DNA of 64,000 bases from Stentor roeselii (lineage: Eukaryota > Ciliophora > Heterotrichea > Heterotrichida > Stentoridae): assembly GCA_006503475.1 (NCBI GenBank), contig RSEH01000056.1, positions 118,399 through 182,398 of the forward strand, written 5' to 3'. Each line of letters opens with the position of its first letter. Positions within the stretch are counted from its first letter, which is position 1. Below are positions 1-9,541 of the stretch, one piece after another. Made by a program: the position numbers and the translations under genes. The notes below the pieces were generated by a model, which worked only from the letters and a program-made list of their open reading frames with translations, ran no database searches and was not told the origin of the DNA.

Positions 1-423
1 CCTGTTGATAAAAGCTTTAAAATTCTTCAAGAAAATCTGAACAAGTATGAATTAAGAGTTAGTTGTGTGGAAAATGATGAAATAGTTGAGTTTAAAATTA
101 CTGCTTTCAGCCTTGATCAGTTTCTTTTGTGGAGACAGGCTCTGCAGATTTCGAAAAGACCTGAAAATGTTGACTTGCCGAATTGTTTTTTATGTCATAA
201 GAGCTTCGGGTTGTTTAGGAGAAGGTATAATTGTAAGAGTTGTGGAAATCCGATGTGTTCTAAATGTTGTCCTTATCAGACTGTCATAGTTTCGCTAGGG
301 TATAGTAAGAAACAGAATTTGTGTAAAGACTGTGTCAATGAGTATAGGAATGTTGGATCTGTTGCTCATGGGTCGTTGATGATGACGAAGAAGTTGGTTG
401 ATACAAGGAGTGTGCTGGAATGA
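1..423 (+). CDS. C-terminal part of a FYVE-type zinc finger protein (5' truncated by window edge)
   Basis: The frame is open from base 1, so this is the last ~140 residues of a longer protein; the TGA stop is at 421-423. Eight cysteines are spaced as a FYVE/FYVE-related finger: a CxxC pair (NCFLC), then the basic stretch RRRYNCKSCG, which resembles the R(R/K)HHCRxCG phosphoinositide-binding signature, then MCSKC and a final LCKDC. The N-terminal WxxD motif of classical FYVE domains is not evident, so PI3P binding is uncertain. The segment just before the finger, ending around FLLWRQALQ, looks like the last helix of a PH-like domain, as in PH-FYVE proteins. If so, the protein acts at endosomal membranes. 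That is inference, because the rest lies outside the window. Confidence 0.7.
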   Translation, partial: PVDKSFKILQENLNKYELRVSCVENDEIVEFKITAFSLDQFLLWRQALQISKRPENVDLPNCFLCHKSFGLFRRRYNCKSCGNPMCSKCCPYQTVIVSLGYSKKQNLCKDCVNEYRNVGSVAHGSLMMTKKLVDTRSVLE

Positions 424-967
424 GTAAATTAGTTGATATTTTTATTATTTCATTTTAGTTAGATGTTTCAATTTATATGAAGAGAAAAGTATTCCATGAG
501 ATATTTTATGATAGAAAGTCCTGAATAATAAACTTCTCTCTTCAGATAAGGTTCAACTGGTAGATTCAAACACCATTAAAAATTAAATAAATCTCATTAA
601 TTCAACAACACCCAAATATAATAAGCACTTAAACTAACACAATAAAAAATCATCCCTTTCCCAAAAGCACATCTTCTTATTAAAAAATCCAAATGAATCC
701 TCTCCACCCATTACAAACATTACCTCACTCCTTGAAAAGATACGATAATTTCATCAACTCAAGAAAATACGGATAACAGAGTTATCAAAAGAAAAAATAT
801 CTTCTCACCAAACCACTTTCAAAATCTACCTTTTTTACCACAAACATTGAAAGATCTCCTTTCTTCTATAAAGATTGCAAAAATTATTCAATCAAAAAGA
901 TATTTTTTCTATCTAAGTTCCCAGCTCAAAAAACTCAATAGTCTCATATCTTACAAAATCTTTGAAA
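424..967. other. Intergenic spacer, ~540 bp
   Basis: AT-rich DNA between the FYVE-type gene and the MLF-family gene. No open frame, RNA gene or repeat could be supported. It must hold the terminator of the first gene and the promoter of the second. Confidence 0.5.
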
Positions 968-1789
968 ATGCTGGCAATTCGAGAAAATTCGAAGAGATCA
1001 AGAAGTAACTACCCTGCTGAAAATCATCAATTGGCCCATCGGTCTCCTAACTTTGGACATCGAGATGACTTCTTTGGTGGGTTTGGAGCTCCTGCTATCA
1101 TGTCGGAAAATCCTTTTGCTTCTATGGAAAGGATGATGAACAGAATGAACCACATGGCTCAGGAAATGTTTGCAGGGTTTGGGGAAATGGCGAATTTGAG
1201 AAATGGATTTAATCATTCTGAACATTCTGGAAATTATTATTCGTCTACATTCGTTCAAAGTACGAAAATTGATAGGAATGGACAACCGGTTGTTGAAAAG
1301 TATAGGTCGGAAGCTAAGGGCGCTAGGAATGATAGAGGGGAAATGATCAGGGAAAGGAAACAGGCTTATGCTAATACTGAAACAGGACTTGAAAAATATG
1401 GACATGAAAGAATGATCGGCGATAAAGGACGAAAAGTCGTTAAAGAAAAAATGGGAGATTACGAAAGAACCAGTGACGTATTCAAAAACCTAAACGAGCG
1501 AGAAGTCCACGATTTCGACCGAGACTGGATGGGAAACTGGGGTGGTCCTTCAATGCATGCAGTTTCAGGTAATCATTACGGAAGATTTATTCCCGAAGAA
1601 CGTAAAATCGACGATGGAAGACGAGGAGACTTCATTCCAAACCACTACAGAGCGGAAAACCAGCCAGTCCGAAGAACAGACATCCAGCCGACGATCCCAG
1701 CCCCAAGACAACAAGCTTTACCAGCGCCAGCAAGAAGAGCACCTCAAAGAAACTCACAACCTCGAAGGACTCCAGCTCCAGGAGCTTGA
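968..1789 (+). CDS. MLF: Myeloid leukemia factor (MLF) family protein
   Basis: 273 residues starting at the ATG at 968; an in-frame TTG two codons earlier is not a credible start. The centre carries the MLF signature: a tyrosine-rich YYSSTFVQST strand, then DRNGQPVVEKYRS, a stretch of the form AYANTETGLEKYGHERMIG, and GRKVVKEKMG. Met/Phe/Gly-rich sequence precedes it (residues ~35-80) and a Pro/Arg-rich tail follows. Family members are small adaptor or chaperone-like proteins found in nucleus and cytoplasm; the role in ciliates is not established here. The first half uses T/G-ending codons and the last third A/C-ending codons, an abrupt change on one strand. The TGA stop supports standard code use. 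Confidence 0.85.
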   Translation: MLAIRENSKRSRSNYPAENHQLAHRSPNFGHRDDFFGGFGAPAIMSENPFASMERMMNRMNHMAQEMFAGFGEMANLRNGFNHSEHSGNYYSSTFVQSTKIDRNGQPVVEKYRSEAKGARNDRGEMIRERKQAYANTETGLEKYGHERMIGDKGRKVVKEKMGDYERTSDVFKNLNEREVHDFDRDWMGNWGGPSMHAVSGNHYGRFIPEERKIDDGRRGDFIPNHYRAENQPVRRTDIQPTIPAPRQQALPAPARRAPQRNSQPRRTPAPGA

Positions 1790-1817
1790 ATGTAACTTCG
1801 TTAGTTTTAATCATATT

Positions 1818-2456
1818 TTACAGATTCTTTAAAATTTCTTGTTTTATCGAAAAAGAATTTTCCAGTCTTTGGACTTTCAGGACAAGTTTCCAACTTTCCT
1901 CGACTTTTGGAAGGGATTTGAAAAAGTCGAGAAAATTTATTTTGAATGGTTTTGGAACTTTTGGAAGGGTTTCATGAAGATTTTTTGAAGATGAGGGAGA
2001 ATTTTGAGACTTTTTTAATAGGGATGTGGATAATACCCCGAAAGTTTCGCAGATCATCAATTGGGACTCGTTTAATTCATGGGCTTCGTTTAAGGCTTGG
2101 GCGAAGTGAAGGAGTTTCTCGTCTGGTTTGGAAAGGTTTTCACAATTTTCACATTTTTCTTGAAAAGTTAAAGGAAACGACTCTAAAGAGTTCATCATCT
2201 TGTCGATATAAGAGTAAAACTTCGAAATTTCTTGATTTTCTTCTGAAAAAAATCGCTCGAATCTTTCAAAAAACTGGGAAAATCGGTTAAATTCAAGTTT
2301 TTGGCTGAAATCTGATTGTTTTTCTTCACATCTCATTCTTTTCTGGGGAAAGTCACTTTGCAAGTCCCAGAAGTGATTTTTCCTGGAAGGATTTAGTTCA
2401 TTGCTAAAGACCTGGTTGTTAGAAAAGCGATTTTTTTGATATGGGGCTATTTCCAT
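1818..2456 (-). CDS. Hypothetical protein, 212 aa
   Basis: An open frame of 212 residues with an ATG at 2456, rich in Phe, Glu, Ser, Asn and Lys. It is probably partly helical, with aromatic pairs such as RFSQFFERFERFF near residues 55-70. No signal peptide, membrane segment or recognisable domain is visible. It is convergent with the MLF gene (28 bp between stops). Its ATG lies 7 bp from the ATG of the divergent gene at 2464, so the two must share one tiny promoter region. I do not recognise the family. The length and fit to its neighbours make it likely to be a real gene. Confidence 0.6.
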   Translation of the reverse strand: MEIAPYQKNRFSNNQVFSNELNPSRKNHFWDLQSDFPQKRMRCEEKQSDFSQKLEFNRFSQFFERFERFFSEENQEISKFYSYIDKMMNSLESFPLTFQEKCENCENLSKPDEKLLHFAQALNEAHELNESQLMICETFGVLSTSLLKKSQNSPSSSKNLHETLPKVPKPFKINFLDFFKSLPKVEESWKLVLKVQRLENSFSIKQEILKNL

Positions 2457-2463
2457 TTATACT

Positions 2464-2979
2464 ATGATGAGTCGAAGTTTGAGAAGATTCGGCCAGTTCA
2501 ACAGGTCTTCATTCAAAATAGAAAACGACTGGATAGAATTAATCAGCGAGGATAAACTAATCAAATCGAAGACAAGCACGTTTAGTCTAGGATTGTTATT
2601 CCCTGTATTCTCCCTGTATCTATTTGGACCATCGACAGACGCTATAAATTGTATATTTGATTCATCTTTACCATTCGTCCTCATCTGTACAATTTCCTAT
2701 TCCTTATTAAGAGACACGGTAGTCAAGATGAGACTATCAAAAGACGGCAAAAGTGTAACAATCAGCAAATTATTCAATACAAAGCTCGAAAAAGAATTCA
2801 ATATTAAAGACATCAAATTACAAAAAACCTCAGAAGAAGAATCTCCATATAACATAACAAAATACTCCTTTGAAATAGACCAGACGCCATTTAAAATTTT
2901 ACGATACACTCATTTCAATAACCCTGACCTAGTTCTCAGTATTCTGAACTCAGAAGAAGTAGAATGGGTCGATAATTAG
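2464..2979 (+). CDS. Hypothetical two-pass membrane protein, 171 aa
   Basis: The ATG at 2464 is followed by a basic start (MMSRSLRRFGQF). Two hydrophobic segments lie at about residues 42-58 (SLGLLFPVFSLYLFG) and 67-82 (SSLPFVLICTISYSLL), followed by a soluble C-terminal part of ~85 residues with alternating beta-like strands. This layout (basic N terminus, hairpin of two membrane helices, soluble tail) resembles small mitochondrial inner-membrane proteins of the TMEM186/TMEM70/TMEM223 kind, but no motif is specific enough to assign it. The promoter is shared with the divergent gene on the other strand. Confidence 0.6.
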   Translation: MMSRSLRRFGQFNRSSFKIENDWIELISEDKLIKSKTSTFSLGLLFPVFSLYLFGPSTDAINCIFDSSLPFVLICTISYSLLRDTVVKMRLSKDGKSVTISKLFNTKLEKEFNIKDIKLQKTSEEESPYNITKYSFEIDQTPFKILRYTHFNNPDLVLSILNSEEVEWVDN

Positions 2980-3026
2980 CTAAAACTCATAAAACCAATC
3001 CAATTAATCTCTCCATTTACACTCAA

Positions 3027-4823
3027 ATGTTCGCTTGTAGCGAGTTTCCATGGCAGCTTTACGTGGGGCGTGATTTTCACGTTTCCAGTCACATAAAAGC
3101 GGACTTGGAAAACAGCCTTACCAAGAAATTCGACTTTATCCGAGTTCCCTTGGTTCACCCTCGCTTCTCAGTGCACAATAAAATCACTCGAACCGAGCCG
3201 ATGACGCGTTCCGACTCCTGCCTGTCCTCATCTCAATGGAACAACTGCATCCAAGGCAAATTATCAGAGTCCATCGATGTGGACCACCCAGTTGCTGAAG
3301 TGCGTAAAAAGTGGGAAGTCCAAATGAACAGCGAAATGCGCTGGGGCATCCACCTGGGAGTCCATTCAATTGTTTTGCCTTGTCCTCAGAATGATTCCAG
3401 CAACTTTTCTCGTATTTTAAATTCATATCTGGAGAAAGGCTTTTACTATCAAAAAATTCTTGTACAAACTAACATTCAGGATTGGGATAAGTGGAATAAT
3501 GTTAGACTCAAATGTGGACCTTCGACTATTTTAGGAGTTAGTCTTGTGGTTGACCAGGAAGTGAATTTAGAAGTTATGGATAGGTGGTTTGGAGAACCGG
3601 TCCAGACCTTGACTTTCAGTAGGGCTGTCTTTGTGAATATGAGAGATACTTACCCGACACTTTCTAGGACTTTGCAGATGTTTGTTCAGAAAATGTTTAA
3701 ATTGAAGCTGAATGTTCTTGTTCCCACTTGTAAAGACCCGGAACAGATTCGTGGGTATTTATGTTACTTGTTTAAAAATCAACCAGGTGTAATATTTAAG
3801 CAGCTTTCTCCTTTACAGCACTTTTCTTATGACTTTTGGGATGTTTCACAGTTGCCACTGCAACCCTTGATGCACAACTTGGAAAGTTCTACTTATGAGA
3901 TATTTGAAAAAGACCCGATTAAGTACAACTTATACGAAGAAGCGATTTTTAACACCCTGGTAGAAAACCCGAGTTTTTCAGTGATTATGGTAGTCGGGGC
4001 AGGAAGAGGTCCAATTGTGAAGGCAGCTTTAAGAGCTTCTAGAAGAGCGCAACGAGGTACTTTAATCTACGCTTTAGACAAGAACCCAAACGCAGTAGTG
4101 ACTCTTAGAAATCTTCTTCGTATTTGACATGCAGGCAACGAGTGGCTTCATGAAAATGTGAAAGTCGTTGAAAGTGACATGCGACTTTGGAACCCGGAGC
4201 ATAAGGCTGACATCATTGTCAGTGAGTTACTTGGAAGCTTTGGTGACAATGAACTCGAACCAGAATGCTTGGAATGTGCTGCGCGACTGTTGAAGGAAGG
4301 AGGAGTCAGTATTCCCAGCAAGGCCATCAACTACTTAACACCTGTTTCAAGTCATAAGAACTGGGTCAGTGCGGTGACTACTCATGCTTCAGCTGAGACT
4401 CCTTATGTCTGTTTTCCTAACAATGCTTATATGCCTCTGGAATCGAAAAAATGCTTTGAATTTGAATATCCTAGTCTTGACACTGACCACTCTCGCTTTG
4501 TTGAACTTCGATTTCGTCCTGGAAAACTTGTGGTTCATGGATTTGTCGGGTATTTTGAATCTGTTCTTCATTCCAAGGTGCTCATGTCGATTAAACCGGA
4601 AAGTCACTCTAAGGATATGGGCTCTTGGTTTCCAATGTACTTTCCCATCAAACAGCCTATTCTTTGTATTAATCATGATTTGGTCGTCAGGGTCTGGAGA
4701 TGCGCTTCTAGTGACCGGGTCTGGTATGAATGGGAAGTGATGACGGAAAAAGAAGGAATTATGATGCAGACTTCTGGAATTCACAATCCTAATGGGAAGA
4801 CTTATTGGATTGGAAAGGTTTAG
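3027..4823 (+). CDS. PRMT5: Protein arginine methyltransferase 5 (PRMT5), two exons
   Basis: 593 residues once the 15-nt intron 4120-4134 (GTATTTGACATGCAG) is removed; unspliced, an in-frame TGA would stop translation. The split codon becomes Arg365, giving a continuous LRNLLRNEWLHENVKVVESDMR. The N-terminal TIM-barrel-like half contains PLVHPRF and MTRSDSCLSSSQWN. FEKDPIKY begins at Phe293, equivalent to the phenylalanine that makes PRMT5 a symmetric dimethylating enzyme. The SAM-binding VGAGRGP is at 323-329 and the double-glutamate loop SELLGSFGDNE has Glu395 and Glu404. The C-terminal beta-barrel includes the HGFVGYFES and FPIKQPI stretches typical of PRMT5. The enzyme symmetrically dimethylates arginines on Sm and histone proteins. 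No MEP50 partner is recognisable in this window. Confidence 0.96.
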
Positions 4824-4855
4824 ATAGGTTCTTTTTAGGATTATCAGATTAAGAA

Positions 4856-6364
4856 ATGGATCAAGAAATTCATGATTTCGTCTTGCAGCTCAATAGGGAA
4901 GCTATGAACTACTTGAAAGATGGAGAATTTCAATTCGCGATCAAGACTTTGAAGGATGCTGAAAAGGTATTGTTGAGACTACCGAAGTTGAAAACTTCGA
5001 AACTTTTTGGAATCACTTTTAATAATTTTGGATGCTTTTACAAAAGGATGAATAAACCTAATGTTGCTTTGAAGTATCTGATCAAAGCATGTAAAAATGA
5101 ATCGGTTGAACCTGTTGATAAAGTTAATCTGGCTGGGACTTTATTGAATATTTGTGCTATTTACTCGCAGTTAGGGAAACATTTGAAGGCACTGGAGCAG
5201 AGCTGTGAAGCTTTAGAGCTTTTGAAAGAGGGGAACCAAGATAGCAAACATTACATGAGCACTCTGATAATCGCATATCATAATACAGGAGTTGAATATG
5301 AATATTTGTCTAATTTAAGACAAGCAGCTGACTGTTACAAGACAGCCTGGACCCTTGCCCTGGCTCATTTCGGAGAAACTCACAGTTTGACTCAGTCGGT
5401 TCACCAGAACTACTTAGAAGCTTTAGAAAAACTCGAAAAATCTGAAATAAAAAACATCCTCCGTGATCAACAAAGAACTCTAAGCAAGTTTCACCAAGTT
5501 GACCAACATCTTCCCTCAATAAACAAGAAAAGATCTCCTATCAAACCACAGACCGATGCTCAGAAAACTCGTCACAGATCTCCTTTAAAAGAAGAAAGCC
5601 TAAAAAACGACCCTGATTTGAATAAAGTCAGGTTTTTAACAGGCGAAAGGCTTCAACCAATGCACAAGACCAGAGGTGTCAGAATTCACTTCAGGACTGG
5701 AATCAAAGAATCAGGCCTAAATGAAAAAATCAGAGAAAATGATGATGCAGAATTTTTTATTGACTCACAAGCCAGAACCTCTTCAGCTCCTCTGAACATG
5801 AAAGGAAAAAAATACATGAAACTCGGAATTGAAACTGAAAATTACGACTTTGTTCAGATTAAAAATTTTAATGAAAAGAACAAAAAAGATCTGAAGTTTG
5901 AAAGTAAATTAAAAGATCTGCATCAACAGGATAGTTTGGATTTGATGAAAGAAGAAAATATTGAAAAATTTGAAGCTCTTGATGAGTTTATCAGAGGTGA
6001 AGAGTTTATTTTACCTGAAGAAAGCCCGATTGTTGAGATGATTAAAAAAGATAAAGAAGGAGAAGAAAAAAAGGTAAAATTTCAGGAAAGTGATAATGAA
6101 GAAATTAAAGACCTCAAAAAACAAAACTGTGAAAATGAAAAAACAACCCCAGAACTTCAAGAAAACTTAAAAAGTCTAACTTTAACCCAGCAAGTCTTCC
6201 AAGGCTACTTAAAACGAAAAGAAACCTTAAAACTTCTAACCTCAGTTGTTCTTATCCAAAAACACATCAGAAAATACCAATGCAGGTCAATCTACCTAAA
6301 CATCCGCAACGCTGTAATATTTATCCAAAAATCATATCGAGCCTATTTAAAGACTAAATCCTAA
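4856..6364 (+). CDS. TPR-repeat protein with C-terminal IQ motifs
   Basis: 502 residues, ATG at 4856, only 32 bp after the PRMT5 stop on the same strand. Residues ~5-195 form helical hairpins of TPR type (for example FNNFGCFYKRMNKPNVALKY and YHNTGVEYEYLSNLRQAADCY). The middle (~200-430) is charged and probably disordered, with Lys/Glu-rich stretches. The end has two IQ-like segments, VVLIQKHIRKYQCR and VIFIQKSYRAYL, which usually bind calmodulin or centrin. TPR-IQ proteins are common in ciliate cortex and basal-body proteomes, so a cytoskeletal role is plausible, but that is inference. The intact frame shows no intron. Confidence 0.75.
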   Translation: MDQEIHDFVLQLNREAMNYLKDGEFQFAIKTLKDAEKVLLRLPKLKTSKLFGITFNNFGCFYKRMNKPNVALKYLIKACKNESVEPVDKVNLAGTLLNICAIYSQLGKHLKALEQSCEALELLKEGNQDSKHYMSTLIIAYHNTGVEYEYLSNLRQAADCYKTAWTLALAHFGETHSLTQSVHQNYLEALEKLEKSEIKNILRDQQRTLSKFHQVDQHLPSINKKRSPIKPQTDAQKTRHRSPLKEESLKNDPDLNKVRFLTGERLQPMHKTRGVRIHFRTGIKESGLNEKIRENDDAEFFIDSQARTSSAPLNMKGKKYMKLGIETENYDFVQIKNFNEKNKKDLKFESKLKDLHQQDSLDLMKEENIEKFEALDEFIRGEEFILPEESPIVEMIKKDKEGEEKKVKFQESDNEEIKDLKKQNCENEKTTPELQENLKSLTLTQQVFQGYLKRKETLKLLTSVVLIQKHIRKYQCRSIYLNIRNAVIFIQKSYRAYLKTKS

Positions 6365-6389
6365 TTAAACACTGCATATCTATCATATA

Positions 6390-7661
6390 CTAAAACCTCA
6401 AAGGAACAGAAGCTTTTCTATGCGGCTGAAGTTTGATGTTATCAAGTTCCTTCAGCGCTTCAACCAAATTATTCCTATAATTTTCTTCACTTTTCTTGAA
6501 AGTATACCCAGTGAAATTCGAGTCTTTCTTATGTTTTCTCTTAACCTGTGGGTGAAAAGGTTCATTTTCTTCAAACTTATCAAAATTGCTAGTATCAAAT
6601 TCATTTTGCAGCTTTGGCATCCAAGGAGCGCGAGTCTCTCTAATTTTTTCCCAATTAATTCCTTTAAAAAACGGGTGATTTTTTATTTCTTGAGCCCCTC
6701 GACTTCCAAGTCGTTCATTCGGATCACAGATGAGTTTTTTGATCAAATCAGTGACTTCTCTTGAAAGTCCAGCTTCTCTAGGAATGTTTAAAGTTTTTTT
6801 CCAATGAAGGATTTTTTGGCAGGTCAAAGAAGGGTCATCGGCGAAGAAAGGAGGGTACCCGACGACCATTTCATATAAAATGACTCCGACACTCCACCAG
6901 TCAGCAGTTTCATTGTAACCTTGCTTGTTAAACACCTCAGGAGCGATGTAGTCAGGGGTCCCGACAGTGGAAAAAGCAAGAATTCGGCTTCTTTTGTATT
7001 CTGAGTGCTTTGTTGAAGAGACACTTGCTTCATCTTCGTTGTTTTTCTTGAGAATAAAGGAGTCACCTGTGAGATTTGCTTGTTTGCATAGGCCGAAGTC
7101 TGAAAGTTTGATGTGCCCTGTTCGGTCGATTAGGACGTTGTCGGGCTTCAGGTCTCGGTGAATGTAACTCATTTTATGGACACTTTCTACTGATAAGACT
7201 AACTCAGCGATGTAGAACCTGGCCTCGTCTTCTGGAAGAATGTCACGTTTCATTAGGATGTTCATTAAGTCACCTCCTGGAAGGTACTCCATTACTAGGT
7301 ATAAACTGGAATCGTCTTGAAATGAGGATTTTAACTCGACTATCCAGGGATTGTCAGCGAAGGCTAGGACGTTTCTTTCCGAGCGCACATGAGTAATCTG
7401 ATTCTTTCTAATCATCTCCTGTTTCGACATTTTCTTCATAGCCTGAATCTCACCCGTAATCTTATTCCTCACAACTCGAACTTCTCCGAAAGCGCCTTTA
7501 CCAATGATAGCAATAGATTCAAAGTCAAAAACCGAAGTTCTTCTCCTCATAGAGCGCATGTTGATTGCTTCTTTTCTAAATATATCCTGTTTAATCATCT
7601 GTTTTTCAGGTTCCGACAAATTCAAACTTCCCATTTTACTATTCAGTTCATTCCAAATCAT
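6390..7661 (-). CDS. NDR/LATS-type AGC kinase; conserved N terminus lies upstream of the first ATG
   Basis: From the ATG at 7661, 423 residues. The kinase domain has GKGAFGEV (54-61), catalytic Lys76, HRDLKPDN (Asp170), DFG (188-190) and GTPDYIAPE. A basic insert sits in the activation segment, and the hydrophobic motif FTGYTF is near the C terminus; insert plus motif mark NDR rather than other AGC kinases. The MOB-binding N-terminal region is only partly inside this frame: in-frame codons from 7662 back to ~7745 read KAEAAKAYISNKYFKL, the start of that region. The same frame stays open back to the TAA of the RSPH14-like gene (7842-7844) with no ATG and no GT dinucleotide for an intron. The true start is therefore unresolved. 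NDR kinases act with MOB in cell cortex, morphogenesis and division. Confidence 0.93.
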   Translation of the reverse strand: MIWNELNSKMGSLNLSEPEKQMIKQDIFRKEAINMRSMRRRTSVFDFESIAIIGKGAFGEVRVVRNKITGEIQAMKKMSKQEMIRKNQITHVRSERNVLAFADNPWIVELKSSFQDDSSLYLVMEYLPGGDLMNILMKRDILPEDEARFYIAELVLSVESVHKMSYIHRDLKPDNVLIDRTGHIKLSDFGLCKQANLTGDSFILKKNNEDEASVSSTKHSEYKRSRILAFSTVGTPDYIAPEVFNKQGYNETADWWSVGVILYEMVVGYPPFFADDPSLTCQKILHWKKTLNIPREAGLSREVTDLIKKLICDPNERLGSRGAQEIKNHPFFKGINWEKIRETRAPWMPKLQNEFDTSNFDKFEENEPFHPQVKRKHKKDSNFTGYTFKKSEENYRNNLVEALKELDNIKLQPHRKASVPLRF

Positions 7662-7841
7662 CTTTTTCTCTGACTCTTCCTTGCGCAGTTTGAAGTACTT
7701 GTTAGAAATATACGCTTTCGCAGCTTCAGCCTTTTCCCGAGCATTGGCGGAAATGGGTCTCTCAGCATGTTTTTTGATAGGAGTCGCTTTGGCCTGAATT
7801 TTATTGAATATGGCAAATTTTTCGATAAGTGATTCTCTAAA

Positions 7842-9296
7842 TTAACTATTTAAAATAGAAGAGTATCTTGGAAGGTTCTTAACAAGACCTGCGGTCTTGT
7901 ATTGTTCTATGAATGATAAAAGAATTGAACGGTTGTGCTCGTCTTTTTTGCAAACCAAGGACAGGACATTGATGGTTTCTTCGACGACTCCTCCTTCGTC
8001 GTCAAGGAAAGGTCCGAGTTTCTGAGCGATGTTGACAGTGTCGATTGCTTCATCTATCGCCTTGGGGTACTTGTTTAGCAGAAACTGAAGAGCAGAGATA
8101 CATCTTTGATAAAGTGCCAGATGGTTCAAGTCAATCTTCGGCGGATTTTCGTATTTGCTGAGTTTTGGAAGTAACCGAGCAAGTGGCTTGACACTTGAAA
8201 CATTATAAACTTCATCTAAAATCTTGATACTTTGAGATAAAATCACGACTGACTTATCAAATCCTTCTGCAATTTGTCCAACATTATGAAAGCACTGAAT
8301 AGAAAACTCACGAATCTCACGAATGTCGCCTTGTAAAATCTTGTAAAGACTTTTTAAAACTGAAGGCTGTCCATTTTTCTCAATTCTCACTGCTTGGTAC
8401 TTTCCATCAAGTGCGATAGTGATGGACATGATAGTAGCTGCTGCCATTTTCTTCTGTTGATTAGTGGCTTTAGTTTTTAAAAACCTTCCCACAGCTTCGA
8501 TGACTTTAAACTTACAACACTCTGCTTTTCCTTTGTTGTTCAAGGCGAGGTTTGACAGGACGTTGAGAGTCATTTCAAGGAGCTGGTCTGGCCTGGAGAC
8601 TGAAGACGAGTTGTTCAAGAACCCGATGAGACATTGAATGAGCCCGGTTTGTTCCAGTTTCGTGTCGAGAATAGGAAGAATGCCGTTGTCGTATTGACTC
8701 ACACTTACGAAACCTTCTAATAATTCCTTTAGGTAGTCGCGGTTTTCTTCTTTTGGGCTTTTTGAGAACTGGATAAAGGCCTTTACCATCTCGGGAACCA
8801 TTCCTGTTTCTACTACTCGGTCGCTACCGTCACGGGCGACTAGAATTCGCTTTATTGTCCAAGCGACTGCTGTTCTTACACTGGTCTCGCTGTCTGTTAG
8901 CTTTTGTTTTATGGCTTCAGGAACATGGCTTTCAACTAATAGGTTTCTACCGCTCATTAATGTTACTAGACCACCGATTAGCAATGCGGATTCTTTACGG
9001 ACACTTGGACTTTCTGATTGCAGGAGACTTGCGCATGAACTTAGAACTTTTAGATGGATCATTGTGTCTTTGCTTTCTTGGTGTGAGACTAACTCGTTTA
9101 AAGTGTGCAAAGCGTCTGCTCTCAGATGGTAAGGAAGGTTTTCAAAATTCAAACAATCTGCTAGTTTTGGAATTTTACGGAAGAATACTGCTAGTGTCAC
9201 TTGTGAACGGTCTATTTCACTAGTGAATGGAGCATCCAGATATGGGTGCCTGTCTGAGAGGAACTCTGAAACATTGTACTTTTGGAAACTTTGCAT
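7842..9296 (-). CDS. RSPH14: RSPH14-like armadillo-repeat radial spoke protein
   Basis: 484 residues, ATG at 9296, built of armadillo/HEAT-like helical repeats. The N-terminal order (FFRKIPKLADCL, then LRADALHTLNELV, then VLSSCASLLQSESPSVRK) and the middle (NKGKAECCKFKVIEAVGRFL, then IALDGKYQAV) parallel RSPH14/RTDR1, a ciliary radial-spoke-associated protein. Importin-alpha is the other broad possibility, but the IBB domain and the regular Trp/Asn ladder are absent. An axonemal role fits a ciliate. It lies directly upstream of, and in the same frame as, the NDR kinase, separated by one TAA and no ATG. Confidence 0.7.
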   Translation of the reverse strand: MQSFQKYNVSEFLSDRHPYLDAPFTSEIDRSQVTLAVFFRKIPKLADCLNFENLPYHLRADALHTLNELVSHQESKDTMIHLKVLSSCASLLQSESPSVRKESALLIGGLVTLMSGRNLLVESHVPEAIKQKLTDSETSVRTAVAWTIKRILVARDGSDRVVETGMVPEMVKAFIQFSKSPKEENRDYLKELLEGFVSVSQYDNGILPILDTKLEQTGLIQCLIGFLNNSSSVSRPDQLLEMTLNVLSNLALNNKGKAECCKFKVIEAVGRFLKTKATNQQKKMAAATIMSITIALDGKYQAVRIEKNGQPSVLKSLYKILQGDIREIREFSIQCFHNVGQIAEGFDKSVVILSQSIKILDEVYNVSSVKPLARLLPKLSKYENPPKIDLNHLALYQRCISALQFLLNKYPKAIDEAIDTVNIAQKLGPFLDDEGGVVEETINVLSLVCKKDEHNRSILLSFIEQYKTAGLVKNLPRYSSILNS

Positions 9297-9541
9297 TTAT
9301 TAAAAAACTGACAAGGTTTTTTTGATTTTTTTAAGAATTCAAAGAGTCTATAAGGCTAAGACTGAGTTAAGGGCTTACTTGGAAGATGACTAAAATTTTT
9401 GAAGATTTTAAATCATGAAAATAATCCTCAACAACTCTTCCTCAAATAACTATCTAAATATATCCTAAATCATAATCAATATCTCTTCCAACTGAAATAA
9501 CCAATTGCTACTAAATTATAAATCTAATATTATAAGTTCGA

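Noticed and set aside
7707-7722. A 16-nt GT...AG segment on the minus strand (GTATATTTCTAACAAG) in the upstream part of the NDR kinase, which looks like an intron.
   Set aside because: Read as coding it encodes the conserved AYISNKY of the NDR N-terminal region, and removing it shifts the frame.
7842-9296. Importin-alpha for the ARM-repeat protein.
   Set aside because: It has no IBB domain or regular NLS-binding Trp/Asn ladder, and the order of motifs fits RSPH14 better.
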